Of a stretch of 50,111 nucleotides of DNA, positions 37,210 through 45,877 are shown piece after piece (within the stretch, counting starts at the first letter, position 1; the number at the start of each line of letters is the position of its first letter). The translations under genes and the position numbers were made by a program. Origin of the DNA: Paraburkholderia ginsengiterrae (GTDB lineage: Bacteria; Pseudomonadota; Gammaproteobacteria; Burkholderiales; Burkholderiaceae); contig NZ_LXKA01000340.1 of the NCBI RefSeq assembly GCF_001645125.1, positions 1 through 50,111 on the forward strand, in the 5' to 3' direction. The notes below the pieces were generated by a model, which was given only the letters and a program-made list of their open reading frames with translations, was not told the DNA's origin and did no database searches.

Positions 37210-38574
37210 ATGACCACCATCGCAATCGAAAATCGGGGCCACACGGGCACCGCGGACGATGCGCAATTCAATATCAGCTTCGCGCGCCAGCCGATTCTGA
37301 ATCGTGACGGCATGCTGTGTGGCTACGAGCTCAAGGTGCGCGCGCCGCAACCGCCGGCTGTCGATGCGCCGGCCGCGAACGCGCATACCGGCGCGGATGC
37401 CGAAGCATCGGCGGACGAGGCATCCGATCCGGCTCGACAGCTGGCGCGAGCGGTGCTTGACGGACTGAACCAGGGGCAAGTGCGTGGCGCGCTTACCGGG
37501 CATCCGGCGTATGTGGACGTCAGCCGCGAGATGCTGCTCGACGACGCGATCCTGCAACTGCCCGCCGAGCGGTTCATGTTCGAACTGCCGCCGTCGATCG
37601 AGGCCGACGATGCGCTGGTCTTGCGCATCGTCCAGTTGCATGGACGCCGCTATCGCTTCGTGCTCGACGAAGTCAGCCAGCCCAATGAAACGTTTGCGAA
37701 GTTGCTGCCTTATGCGGAAGTCGTCAAGATCGACTTCCCGCGCGCGCCTCGCGCATTGCTGCCGAAGCTGGCGAGCGTGCTCAAGTCGGCGGGCAAACTG
37801 CTGATCGCGGCGGGGATCGACTTGCAAGCCGATTTCGACACCGCGCATGGGCTCGGCTTCGATCGTTTCCAGGGCTACTATTTCGCGCGCGCGCAGGCCT
37901 CGACAACGCGCCGCGTCAGCGCGCCGCGCCATGCGCTGCTGAATCTGCTGCAATTGCTGGCGGGCGAGCCGACGGTGTCGCAGCTCGAAGCCGAACTTAA
38001 GCTCAATCCGGTGCTGGTCATGCATCTGATGAAGCTCGCCAATTCGAGCGGCCTCGCGGTCGGCCACAAGGTGACGACGTTGCGCGATGCGATCAATGCC
38101 ACGGGCACCGATCGCATCGCCCGCTGGACGCAGTTGCTGCTGTATGCCGACGGCCGCAAGGTTGCCCTCGAAGACGATCCCTTGCTGCAACTCGCGGCAA
38201 CCCGCGCGCGTTTCATGGAACTGGCAATCGAGCGCTTGCCCGAAGCCGGCCGCGACGAAATCGACGCGGCGTTTCTGACCGGCGTGTTTTCATTTGTCGA
38301 CGCGGTGTTCGGCGGTTCGCTCGAAAGCACGTTGAACGTGCTGACGCTGTCGCGTCCTCTTCAGGCCGCGATTCTGCGCCGCGAAGGCGTGCTGGGCTTG
38401 CTGCTGAGCGCGGTCGACGCGCTGGAGCGCGGCGCGTGGGATGAGCTCGCGGCGCTGTGCGAACGCCTGCAGCCGTTGACCGTGGAAGAGCTTGCGCAGA
38501 TGGGGCTCGCGGCAGGCGCGTGGGCCGGCGTCGCGGACCGCAGCGCGCAGGGGCTGGAAAGAATCGAGGACTGA
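37210..38574 (+). CDS. EAL-HDOD signalling protein, degenerate EAL
   Basis: The 454-residue protein has an N-terminal EAL-like domain (residues about 20-225) and a C-terminal HDOD domain (about 236-430; LLNLLQLLAGEPTVSQLEAELK, quoted in part, NPVLVMHLMKLANSSGL). The EAL motif reads YEL (E40). The DD pair reads DE (VLDEVSQ), and the glutamate of the usual AEGVE segment is missing (IAAGIDLQ). Phosphodiesterase activity is therefore unlikely; it may bind c-di-GMP or act by protein contact, as described for EAL-HDOD proteins such as CdgJ. The ATG at 37210 has GGGGAAG upstream. The last codons repeat as a 12-base duplication at 38565-38588. Confidence 0.92.
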   Translation: MTTIAIENRGHTGTADDAQFNISFARQPILNRDGMLCGYELKVRAPQPPAVDAPAANAHTGADAEASADEASDPARQLARAVLDGLNQGQVRGALTGHPAYVDVSREMLLDDAILQLPAERFMFELPPSIEADDALVLRIVQLHGRRYRFVLDEVSQPNETFAKLLPYAEVVKIDFPRAPRALLPKLASVLKSAGKLLIAAGIDLQADFDTAHGLGFDRFQGYYFARAQASTTRRVSAPRHALLNLLQLLAGEPTVSQLEAELKLNPVLVMHLMKLANSSGLAVGHKVTTLRDAINATGTDRIARWTQLLLYADGRKVALEDDPLLQLAATRARFMELAIERLPEAGRDEIDAAFLTGVFSFVDAVFGGSLESTLNVLTLSRPLQAAILRREGVLGLLLSAVDALERGAWDELAALCERLQPLTVEELAQMGLAAGAWAGVADRSAQGLERIED

Positions 38575-38588
38575 AGCGAGGACTGAAG
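38565..38588. repeat. 12-base tandem duplication spanning the stop codon
   Basis: CGAGGACTGAAG occurs twice in direct succession, at 38565-38576 and 38577-38588. The first copy contains the stop codon of the EAL-HDOD gene, so the protein is not changed. It looks like a small slippage duplication. Confidence 0.6.
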
Positions 38589-38718
38589 CGGCGACGTCGA
38601 TCCGGAGGCTGCGGCATGCCGCGCATGCCGGCTCCGGTCAATACGGCGTGAATTCAACGTGGTTCTGCGTAGCTGAACGTGGCGTCGGGCAAATGCAAAA
38701 GTGGTGAGAGTGAAGCGC

Positions 38719-38735
38719 CGTGATCAACGATCACG
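38719..38735. terminator. Small hairpin between convergent genes
   Basis: CGTGATC-AAC-GATCACG forms a 7-base perfect stem between the EAL-HDOD gene and the convergent HDOD-GAF gene. There is no T tract. A terminator function is only suggested by position. Confidence 0.35.
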
Positions 38736-38743
38736 CCAGGTCT

Positions 38744-40225
38744 TCACATCGTCTCCATTTCCCGCATCTGCCCCAGGCCAAAAAAACGGCCGAGTTCCTT
38801 GGCCAGTTCATTCAACACGCTCATCTCTTTCTGTGAGATGCGTCTCGGCTCCTGCGAATGGGACCAGTCGCCATAGAGCAGCGCGACCGTCGAGTCCGTA
38901 TCGTCGACCACCGGCAACAGCACGAACGCGCGGGTGTCGTCGAATGAGCGGCGGAACCACTCCGGCAGCCGCGCGATCATCTTCGGGTCGCGCGCATTCT
39001 CGATGAAGATGCCCACCGAATTCGCGATCGCGAGATGAAACACGTCGGGCTCGAACGCGGTATTGAACGTCAGGCGGGGCAGGGCGGCGTCGATCTTCGG
39101 ACCGAGCCCGAGACGCGCCTTGAAGGTGCCGTTGCTGTGCTTGACGAATACCACTGTGCGCGCGAAGCCGAGACCCGCCAGCAGCGTTTCCGCGGCCATG
39201 GCGAGAGCCGGCGCAAGCGGGCTTCCGTCGGGCAGGCCGCGCAGATCCTCGACCCCCACGGCGATGCGCGCCTCGGGGTTGAGCGCTTCGCGTGCAATCG
39301 CATCCGCATTCGCGCGCAGCTCGACGATCTCGCGCATCACGCCGTCGCCGCCTTCTTCGCGGGCGAGCGCCACGCTCATCTCGAGCAGCACTTCCGGATC
39401 GGTGTTGAGCGCGCCGCTATATTCCTGAGCCAGCTCGCCGATGCGCGCCTCGCGCTCCCAGTCCGGCATGTTCTGCTGGGTGAGCACGTCGGCGACCGCG
39501 GTCGAGTAGTTGGTGATGGCGCGCAGCCACTGCACCTGGCGCGGCTGCGTCACGTCCTGCGGATCGAACTCGCCCATGCCTGAGCGGATCATGTCGGGCA
39601 GGCGCCAGCGCACGGCGGCTTCGGCGCCGCTCTCGTCGAACGTCACGCCGAGCACCAGCACGCAGGCATCGGCTTCGAGCGTGCCGTCGTCGATATGACC
39701 GCGAATCTGGTCCCACTCGGCGTCGAGATAGAACACCACCAGCAGCTTGCCGATCTGCCGCATCAGCGTGCAGACCACGGCTTCCTCGCCGGCGCGCAGA
39801 TCGCCGCGCTCGGTCAGCTTGCGCGCGACGCAGCCCGACAGCAGCGTGCGGTTCAGTTCGAGTTTCGCGTCGATGCGGCGCGGCGCGCTGTGGTGAAAGT
39901 GATCGACGATTTTCAGTCCGACCACCAGATGGCCGACCGCATCCATGCCGAGCACCATCAGCGCGCGCGACACGGTCGTGATGTTGCCGCCGAACGCCAT
40001 GTACATGGCCGAGTTGGCGAGCCGCAACACTTTTTGCGTGAGGGCGAAATCCGACAGCACCACCTGCACGAGGCCGGTGAAGTCGAGGTCGTCATTGTTC
40101 ATCGCCGCCATGGTGGTGCGCAGCGATTGCGACAGCATGGGGAAATCGCCGCGCTCGCTCATTCGCGTCCAGAGCCGGTCGAGCACCGCCGCCTTTACCA
40201 TGTGAGTCCCGCCAAAGCCATACAT
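38744..40225 (-). CDS. HDOD domain protein with C-terminal GAF-like domain
   Basis: The 493-residue protein has an HDOD domain at about residues 20-230 (FPMLSQSLRTTMAAMNN, DFALTQKVLRLANSAMYMAFGG shown in part, SGCVARKLTERGDLRAGEEA) and a GAF-like domain at about 330-475 (ILPVVDDTDSTVALLYGDW). HDOD proteins lack the HD metal site and act as signalling scaffolds in motility and c-di-GMP pathways. Two starts are possible: ATG 40225 (used here) and ATG 40201, neither with a strong ribosome site. It lies 79 bases downstream of the PAS-GGDEF-EAL gene on the same strand, so they may be one operon. Confidence 0.9.
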   Translation of the reverse strand: MYGFGGTHMVKAAVLDRLWTRMSERGDFPMLSQSLRTTMAAMNNDDLDFTGLVQVVLSDFALTQKVLRLANSAMYMAFGGNITTVSRALMVLGMDAVGHLVVGLKIVDHFHHSAPRRIDAKLELNRTLLSGCVARKLTERGDLRAGEEAVVCTLMRQIGKLLVVFYLDAEWDQIRGHIDDGTLEADACVLVLGVTFDESGAEAAVRWRLPDMIRSGMGEFDPQDVTQPRQVQWLRAITNYSTAVADVLTQQNMPDWEREARIGELAQEYSGALNTDPEVLLEMSVALAREEGGDGVMREIVELRANADAIAREALNPEARIAVGVEDLRGLPDGSPLAPALAMAAETLLAGLGFARTVVFVKHSNGTFKARLGLGPKIDAALPRLTFNTAFEPDVFHLAIANSVGIFIENARDPKMIARLPEWFRRSFDDTRAFVLLPVVDDTDSTVALLYGDWSHSQEPRRISQKEMSVLNELAKELGRFFGLGQMREMETM

Positions 40226-40304
40226 GTTCCAATGAATGCCACGCCGGCACGAGTCCGGCTTGTTCCGCTGCGTGATCCGTTACATGCGCGCTTTGCCTGC
40301 ATTG

Positions 40305-42119
40305 TTACGCGGTATGCAGGTGAAGCGTGCGCGCTTCGAAGCGCCGCGCGATCTCGTCGGAGGGCAACGCCTTGCAGACGAGCCACCCCTGAATGTGATC
40401 GCAGCCCATCTCCGTGAGCAGTGCGCGCTGCGCTTCCGTTTCGACACCTTCGGCAACCAGTTCGAGATCCAGGGTCTGCGCGAGACCGACCACGGCGCTA
40501 ACGATGGCCTGATCGTTCCGGGAGGTTAACAGATTCTCGACAAAACTCCTGTCGATCTTGAGCTTGGCGAGCGGAAAGCGTTGCAGATAAGCCAGACTCG
40601 AATAGCCGGTGCCGAAGTCGTCGATCGCGAAACGGATGCCCATGGCCGTCAGATCTTCGAGCAGTCCCTTGGCGTGCGCGGGGTCGTGCATCAGCAGGCT
40701 TTCGGTGATCTCGAACACCAGCCGGCGCGGGTCGATGCCCGTCAGGTCGATCGCCTCGCGCACCGCGCTCTTGAAGCGCGGATCGCGGAACTGCTGCGGC
40801 GACACGTTCACCGCCACATATTGCAGGACGATGCCCTTGGCGTCCCACTGGATCAGTTGCATGCAGGCAACCTTCAACACCCAGTTGCCAAGGAAGTTGA
40901 TCAGGCCGATCGACTCCGCGAGCGGGATGAACATGGACGGCGGCACGAGGCCATGCACCGGGTGCGCCCAGCGGATCAGGGCTTCGACGCCGACCACGCC
41001 GTGCGTGCGGCTGCTCGTGATCGGCTGGAAGTGCAGCGAGAACTCGCCGTTGCGCACGCCGTCGTACAGGTCGGCTTCGAGCTTCAGACGCTCGGCGTCC
41101 GCGGGGTTGTCGTCCGGCACATAGAAGGCGAGCGTGTTGCCGCCCGCCGCCTTGGCCTGCAGCAGGGCATGGTCGGCCCAGCGCAGCAGGTGGGTGTCGT
41201 GGCCGGCGGTGTCGTTGGCGTGGCGCACGTCGGGATAGAGCGCAATGCCGATGCTCGCCGACAGGTGCACCTGCTGGCCGTTGCACACGTACGGCTGCTG
41301 GATCGCGGTCAGCAGGCGCCGCGCCAGCGCTTCGGCGGCGGCTGCGGCGTCGGTGCGGTTGGCCGCGGGCTTGACCAGAATCGCGAACTCGTCACTGGCC
41401 ACGCGCGCCACGGTCTCGCTCGGGCTCGTCATGTTCAGGATACGGCGCGAGGTCTCGCGCAGCATTTCGTCGCCGGCGTCGTAGCCGAGCGCGCGGTTCA
41501 CCCGCTGATAATCGTCGAGATCGAGCAGCAGCAGGGCGGCCGGCGTACCGTGCGCGTCGGCCTGATGCTGGGCGTCGAGCAGCGCCGGGAGCAGCGCCGA
41601 CTGGTTGGCCAGATTGGTCAGGCGGTCCAGATGCAGCGCCTGGGTCAAACGTTCTTCAGTGGCGCGCCAGACCGATACGTCGAAGCCGGCGATCGCATAG
41701 CCATCGGTGCCGTCGTGGCTGCTGCGCACCACGCGCAGCTCGACCGTGATCGGGTAAGTCAGCGACTTGATGAGGCCGAGGGTGGCCTTCTCGACGTTGC
41801 CGGAGACGGCGGCCCGCGTAAGCAGCGCGTCGAGGCGCGGCACGTCGGCCGGCGCCACCAGATCGTGCAGCGTGATGGTCTCGAGATATTCGCGGTGGTA
41901 GCCGATGAAGCGCAGGCTCGCGTCGGAGACATAGACGAAGCGCAGCGCGTCGTCGACGTGCGCCAGCAGGTCGACGGCGCAGACCACCTGTTCCAGTTGC
42001 GCGGCGCGGCTGTTGACCGCCTGCGGCTTGCCGTCCGCGCGCCGGCCGAACGCACGAAGCCGGTCGATGACCGTGCGCAAGGAGCCCCGGCGGGGCGCGG
42101 TGATCCTGTTCGCTTCCAT
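40305..42119 (-). CDS. PAS-GGDEF-EAL protein, probable c-di-GMP phosphodiesterase
   Basis: A 604-residue sensor protein: PAS domain (about residues 45-150), GGDEF domain (165-330) and EAL domain (345-595). The GGDEF motif is degenerate, ASDEF at 241-245, so cyclase activity is unlikely. The EAL domain looks active: E379 in GVEALIRW, N438 in VNVSPQQF, E470 in FEITES, DD at 500-501 in AIDDFGTGYSS, K521 in LKIDRSF and AEGVET. The GGDEF domain may bind GTP and tune the EAL domain, as in other such proteins. No membrane segment is seen. Start 42119 is an ATG without a clear ribosome site; a TTG at 42188 is an alternative. It is divergent from the second EAL-HDOD gene. Confidence 0.93.
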   Translation of the reverse strand: MEANRITAPRRGSLRTVIDRLRAFGRRADGKPQAVNSRAAQLEQVVCAVDLLAHVDDALRFVYVSDASLRFIGYHREYLETITLHDLVAPADVPRLDALLTRAAVSGNVEKATLGLIKSLTYPITVELRVVRSSHDGTDGYAIAGFDVSVWRATEERLTQALHLDRLTNLANQSALLPALLDAQHQADAHGTPAALLLLDLDDYQRVNRALGYDAGDEMLRETSRRILNMTSPSETVARVASDEFAILVKPAANRTDAAAAAEALARRLLTAIQQPYVCNGQQVHLSASIGIALYPDVRHANDTAGHDTHLLRWADHALLQAKAAGGNTLAFYVPDDNPADAERLKLEADLYDGVRNGEFSLHFQPITSSRTHGVVGVEALIRWAHPVHGLVPPSMFIPLAESIGLINFLGNWVLKVACMQLIQWDAKGIVLQYVAVNVSPQQFRDPRFKSAVREAIDLTGIDPRRLVFEITESLLMHDPAHAKGLLEDLTAMGIRFAIDDFGTGYSSLAYLQRFPLAKLKIDRSFVENLLTSRNDQAIVSAVVGLAQTLDLELVAEGVETEAQRALLTEMGCDHIQGWLVCKALPSDEIARRFEARTLHLHTA

Positions 42120-42421
42120 GTTTGTCGCTGGCAACCCGTATTCGTCTGCACGTGAGGCGGCACGCTGCCCGCCGGTTGGGGCGGTCAAGAGGTATCAGGC
42201 CGCCCCATCAGAACGAGATAACGACCGGCGCCGGAGAATCTTTAGCGGCGACTGCAAAAAACATCCCGTAAGGCAGCGTGGGCGCGCCTCGGCACCAGCC
42301 GTGGCGCGAATCGGTTAAAGTGCGGCGGCTCGACGTCCGTTAACACGCCCAGGCTAACGATGCAGCATCGACAGTGAGGTCGCTGCTGCGCAGCTTTTCT
42401 GAACACTTGCACCGGTGCTCC
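42120..42421. promoter_or_regulatory. 302-base divergent region with two sigma-28-like promoters
   Basis: On the - strand, TAAAGATT (42244-42237), 11 bases, then GTCGTTAT (42225-42218) resembles the FliA promoter TAAAGTTT-N11-GCCGATAA: 7 of 8 at -35 and 5 of 8 at -10. On the + strand, TAAAGTGC (42316-42323), 12 bases, then TCCGTTAA (42336-42343) matches 6 of 8 at each hexamer-like block. The first would start transcripts about 90 bases before the PAS-GGDEF-EAL gene, the second about 75 bases before the EAL-HDOD gene. No gene was recognised in the gap. Confidence 0.45.
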
Positions 42422-43756
42422 ATGTCTGAACGCCATCTAGGGGCTACTGCCCGGCACATCGAGGTGCTCGACGCCATTGCCGGCGGCGCCGATCCGTTGG
42501 CGGCCGCGCAGTACGTCTACCTGGGACGCCAGCCGATCCTCGATCGCGACGGCGCGCTCCACGCTTACGAGTTGCTGTTTCGAGCCGGCGCGCATAACTA
42601 CGCCGAGGTCACCGACGACGCCCAGGCGACCGCGCAGGTGGTGGCGCGCGCCATCGGCGGGATCGGCGTGGCCGCGGTGCTGGGGCAACACCGCGGGTTC
42701 GTCAATATTGACCGCGCGCTGCTCTTTAACGACATCGTCCATGTGATGCCGCCCGAGCGCTTCGTGCTCGAAATTCTCGAGACCGTGAAGTTCGACGCGC
42801 CGCTCGCCCGCCGGGTGAGCGAGCTGCGCCGCGCCGGCTTCCAGGTGGCGCTCGACGACGTCAGCGAGTTGTCCGACGAACTGATCGCCGCCTTGCCGCA
42901 TGCCGATATCGTCAAGATCGACTTTCTGCAGACCGAGCGCGCCTTGCTTCCGAAGCTGGCGTCCATCGTGCGCGGGCATGGCAAGACGCTGATTGCCGAG
43001 AAGGTCGAGACGCGCGAAGACTTCGCGCTCGCGCGCGAGCTCGGTTTCGATTTGTTCCAGGGCTACTTTTTCGCGCGGCCGCAGGTGCTGACCGCGCCGC
43101 GCAATCGCTCGCCGCGTCCTGGCCTGCTGCGTCTGCTGGCGCTGCTGTCGCGCGACGCCGGCATTGTCGAGCTCGAAGCGGAGCTCAAGCTGAACCCGAG
43201 CGTCGTGGTGCAACTGCTGCGCCTCGTCAACTCCAGCGCGTTCGGCTTGGGGCGCAATATCGCTTCGCTGCGCGAGGCGATTATCGCCGCGGGTACGCGG
43301 CAGATTGCGCGCTGGGCGCAACTGCTGCTCTACGCATACAGCGGCGATCTGCCGTGGCGTGCCGACCCGCTGGTGCAGCTGGCGGGCACACGCTCGCGTT
43401 TCATGGAACTGGCCGCGGCGCGCCTGCGCCCGAACGACGACGAGTTCTCCGACGCCGCGTTCATGACCGGCATTTTCTCGCTGGTTCACGTGGTGATGGG
43501 CAGCACGCCGGATGCGGTGCTGGAGAAGCTCAGCCTCGCGCTGCCGATCCGCGAGGCGGTGGTGTCGCGCCGCGGTGCGCTCGGCATGTTGCTGCGGCTC
43601 GCTGAGGCAGCCGGCGAGGGTGCCGATGCGGCATCCATCGCGGCGGCGTCCGATGCGCCGGCCGGCTTTGCCGCGTTCACGCCCGAGGTGCTGGCCGAGC
43701 TCAATCTCGCGGCGGCGGCATGGTTCGGCGCGCATAGCGCGGAAGCGGCGGCCTGA
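42422..43756 (+). CDS. EAL-HDOD signalling protein
   Basis: A second EAL-HDOD protein, 444 residues, paralogous to the one at 37210. The EAL-like domain spans about residues 30-240 (YEL at 49-51; ALDDVSELSDE, IVKIDFLQ and AEKVETRED are better kept than in the paralogue). The HDOD domain spans about 245-430 (LRLLALLSRDAGIVELEAELK in part, NPSVVVQLLRLVNSSAFGLG). Since E of EAL reads YEL and the N of the active site is not evident, it is probably also non-catalytic or weakly active. The start ATG 42422 lacks a clear ribosome site; a GTG at 42374 is possible. The alanine-rich tail (AASIAAASDAPAGFAAF) is low complexity. Confidence 0.91.
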   Translation: MSERHLGATARHIEVLDAIAGGADPLAAAQYVYLGRQPILDRDGALHAYELLFRAGAHNYAEVTDDAQATAQVVARAIGGIGVAAVLGQHRGFVNIDRALLFNDIVHVMPPERFVLEILETVKFDAPLARRVSELRRAGFQVALDDVSELSDELIAALPHADIVKIDFLQTERALLPKLASIVRGHGKTLIAEKVETREDFALARELGFDLFQGYFFARPQVLTAPRNRSPRPGLLRLLALLSRDAGIVELEAELKLNPSVVVQLLRLVNSSAFGLGRNIASLREAIIAAGTRQIARWAQLLLYAYSGDLPWRADPLVQLAGTRSRFMELAAARLRPNDDEFSDAAFMTGIFSLVHVVMGSTPDAVLEKLSLALPIREAVVSRRGALGMLLRLAEAAGEGADAASIAAASDAPAGFAAFTPEVLAELNLAAAAWFGAHSAEAAA

Positions 43757-43890
43757 GCGGAACGCGTGCGCCTCGTGATCAGTTGGCGCGCGTATCTGCA
43801 TTCTTCAGCACGGTTCACACGTAGTTCGCGCGTACGTGGTCCAATAGCGTATGGATGTGGACGCGGTTCCACCGGACCCGCGGCTCGTCG

Positions 43891-43917
43891 TTCATTCGAT
43901 TCATTCGTTTCATTCAT
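43891..43917. repeat. Three 9-base tandem repeats
   Basis: TTCATTCGA, TTCATTCGT and TTCATTCAT follow one another directly, 39 bases upstream of the peroxiredoxin ATG. They may be a binding site or a simple repeat. Confidence 0.6.
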
Positions 43918-43955
43918 GAAAAACGCGTGCATCAACGCCTTGGAGGAACACGCAA

Positions 43956-44519
43956 ATGAACAGAAAATGGGCACCGTTAGTGCTGGCCATGGTTGTGTCG
44001 GTAGGATTTGCCGTTCATTCGCTGACGGCATCCGCAACGCTCAAACCGGGCGATGCCGCTCCGCAGTTCACGACGCAAGCTTCACTGGGCGGCAAGACTT
44101 ACACTTATACGCTGGCCGATGCGTTGAAGAAAGGGCCGGTGGTGCTGTATTTCTATCCGGCCGCATTCACCAAAGGCTGCACGATCGAGGCACACGAATT
44201 TGCCGATGCCGTCGACGAGTACAAGAAATACGGCGCGACGGTAATCGGCGTGTCGCACGACAATATCGACACGTTGGCGAAGTTCTCGGTGAGCGAATGC
44301 CGCAGCAAGTTCCCGGTAGCCGCCGACGCCGATGCGAAGGTGATCGGCGAATACGATGCCGGCTTGCCGATGCATAACTCGATGGCCAATCGCGTGTCGT
44401 ACGTGATCGCGCCGGACGGCAAGATCATTTATGAATACACGAGCCTGTCGCCTGAGAAGCATGTCGAGAACACGCTGAAGGCGGTGAAGGACTGGGCGGC
44501 TACGCATAAGCAGCCGTAA
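43956..44519 (+). CDS. Exported peroxiredoxin (PrxQ/Bcp-like)
   Basis: A 187-residue thiol peroxidase that should reduce hydrogen peroxide or organic peroxides in the periplasm: MNRKWAPLVLAMVVSVGFAV is a signal peptide, cleaved about ASA-TLKPGD. The thioredoxin-fold core VVLYFYPAAFTKGCTIEAHEF holds the peroxidatic C75. Bcp/PrxQ usually has a second Cys five residues later, but here that place is His (A79-H80). C115 in SVSECRSKFP may be the resolving cysteine, or the enzyme is one-Cys. GGAGGAAC precedes the ATG. It stands alone. A signal peptide is unusual for Bcp, which is usually cytoplasmic. Confidence 0.9.
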   Translation: MNRKWAPLVLAMVVSVGFAVHSLTASATLKPGDAAPQFTTQASLGGKTYTYTLADALKKGPVVLYFYPAAFTKGCTIEAHEFADAVDEYKKYGATVIGVSHDNIDTLAKFSVSECRSKFPVAADADAKVIGEYDAGLPMHNSMANRVSYVIAPDGKIIYEYTSLSPEKHVENTLKAVKDWAATHKQP

Positions 44520-44523
44520 CGGC

Positions 44524-44553
44524 GGCGCCTGGCCGGCGCCTGGCCGGCGCCTG
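44524..44553. repeat. GGCGCCTGGCC tandem repeat
   Basis: GGCGCCTGGCC occurs at 44524-44534 and 44535-44545, followed by a partial copy to 44553, just after the peroxiredoxin stop. It can fold (GGCGCC is palindromic). A terminator role is possible but there is no T tract. Confidence 0.55.
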
Positions 44554-44654
44554 ACTGAGGCCTGGTGCTTGCCGATCTGTTGCAATCGTTGTTTGCGGGC
44601 AGATTAGAGCGTCGCACGTGCCAGGCTGAGTTCTTTTGACCTCGTGAGCTTGCA

Positions 44655-45119
44655 ATGCCGATTGTCGTTGCGTTATTAGCGCTGATCGCGCTGGTGTATG
44701 GCACGGTGCGTGCGTTCGAAGCCTTGCAGGCGGCCTTCGGGTTTGCCGTTGCGGTAGGCGTGGCCGTGCTGGTGGCGGTATTGCTGATTGCCGCGCTGAT
44801 GATCTGGTTGCGGCGCCGGCAGGAAGTAGCGCCGAATGTTCACGACGGAGACTGGACCCATGAGCTCAAGGGGAGCTGGGGTTCGATCCGGCTCGCCGCC
44901 GGCAAGCGGTTCTGTGAGATTCGTCTCGGCGACGAAAAGGGCGCCTATATCTTTGCTGATCTGCTTGGCGCGGAGTTACAAAGCCGCGATGCCCAGGCGG
45001 AGCTTGCGTTGAAAGTCAAAGATGCGAGACGTGAAGTCTGGCTGTTGCCCATGGCGAGTGAGCGGCAGGCCAAGCAATGGCAGCGGATTTTTTCGCTTGC
45101 AAGGGAGCAGAAGCTTTAA
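44655..45119 (+). CDS. Small inner membrane protein, unknown function
   Basis: A 154-residue protein with two predicted membrane helices at about residues 2-15 and 28-50 (AVAVGVAVLVAVLLIAALMIWL, quoted in part), followed by a basic RRRQ segment and a 100-residue cytoplasmic part that contains DWTHELKGSWGSIRL and VWLLPMASERQAKQWQRIF. No domain was recognised. The positive-inside rule puts the C-terminal domain in the cytoplasm. The ATG at 44655 has AGCTTGCA before it, without a strong ribosome site. It is 136 bases after the peroxiredoxin gene and may or may not share its promoter. Confidence 0.75.
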   Translation: MPIVVALLALIALVYGTVRAFEALQAAFGFAVAVGVAVLVAVLLIAALMIWLRRRQEVAPNVHDGDWTHELKGSWGSIRLAAGKRFCEIRLGDEKGAYIFADLLGAELQSRDAQAELALKVKDARREVWLLPMASERQAKQWQRIFSLAREQKL

Positions 45120-45233
45120 GTCACAGCTGTGCGGCTGTCTGGCACGTTGGATCGATCGCGGCGAGCGGATTGGGTATTGTGCTGCGAAGCCAGTGACCGG
45201 ATCACCGCCCACACGGAGTTGGGCCAGGGAGCT

Positions 45234-45875
45234 TCAATGGGCGGCTTCGCCACCTGCCGCATCTTTATAGAACTGTGGACCGAGTTCAAGCGTCACCACG
45301 TAACGCTCCTGACCCGGCTGCATTTGGGTCGAAAAGCAGCGAACATCGAGCGTGACCTGGTACTTGTCTCCGCCGTTCCAGACCGACATCGGGTCTTTGC
45401 ACGCTTCAATAGCGCGCCGGGTGACAGGTGTGTTTTCAATGGGGCGCCAATAACTATATTGGAACGCTCGCCAGCCTGAGCGCCGCAACTGACCCTGCAT
45501 ATCCATCACAATTGCGATCGCTTCATCCAGTGGCAATGCTTTCAGTTGCGGTGAAAGCTGCACGGAGGCGACATTCGAATTCTCCGAGTCGTCAAAACCC
45601 ATTTGAGAAAATACAGCCGCCGGGGTCGTGAAGCCGTATACCGGATCATCAAAACAAAACGTCGCGATCACAGAGGCCATAGAAATCGAACCCGTTCCCC
45701 TTGGAGGCAAACTGGATCGAGAACGCTGACGCATCTGCTCATAAGGCTCGCCAAGTTTCAGAACCACCTCGTCTGTCCGCTCTCGTCTTGCATGAATCTG
45801 CCACACAAGCGCCGTCATCAGCACCATGAGCGCCAGGGCAAGTATGAGCAGCCCTCGTCTTGTTCCTCGTTGCAT
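45234..45875 (-). CDS. Exported or membrane-anchored hypothetical protein
   Basis: Not recognised. The 213-residue protein starts with a basic MQRGTRRG and one hydrophobic helix (LLILALALMVLMTALVWQI), so it is an inner-membrane anchored periplasmic protein or has an uncleaved signal. The rest has scattered aromatic and cysteine residues (FCFDDPVYGF, EACKDP, VRCFSTQ) and a final EAAH. The start ATG 45875 has a GAGGTAAAG ribosome site. It begins 2 bases after the stop of the next gene upstream on this strand, so the two form an operon. Its base composition is lower in GC than its neighbours. Confidence 0.7.
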   Translation of the reverse strand: MQRGTRRGLLILALALMVLMTALVWQIHARRERTDEVVLKLGEPYEQMRQRSRSSLPPRGTGSISMASVIATFCFDDPVYGFTTPAAVFSQMGFDDSENSNVASVQLSPQLKALPLDEAIAIVMDMQGQLRRSGWRAFQYSYWRPIENTPVTRRAIEACKDPMSVWNGGDKYQVTLDVRCFSTQMQPGQERYVVTLELGPQFYKDAAGGEAAH

Positions 45876-45877
45876 CT

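Noticed and set aside
43917-43980. Small upstream frame beginning MKNACINALEEHANEQ
   Set aside because: It overlaps the peroxiredoxin signal peptide in another frame, and the ribosome site (GGAGGAAC) is placed for the peroxiredoxin start.
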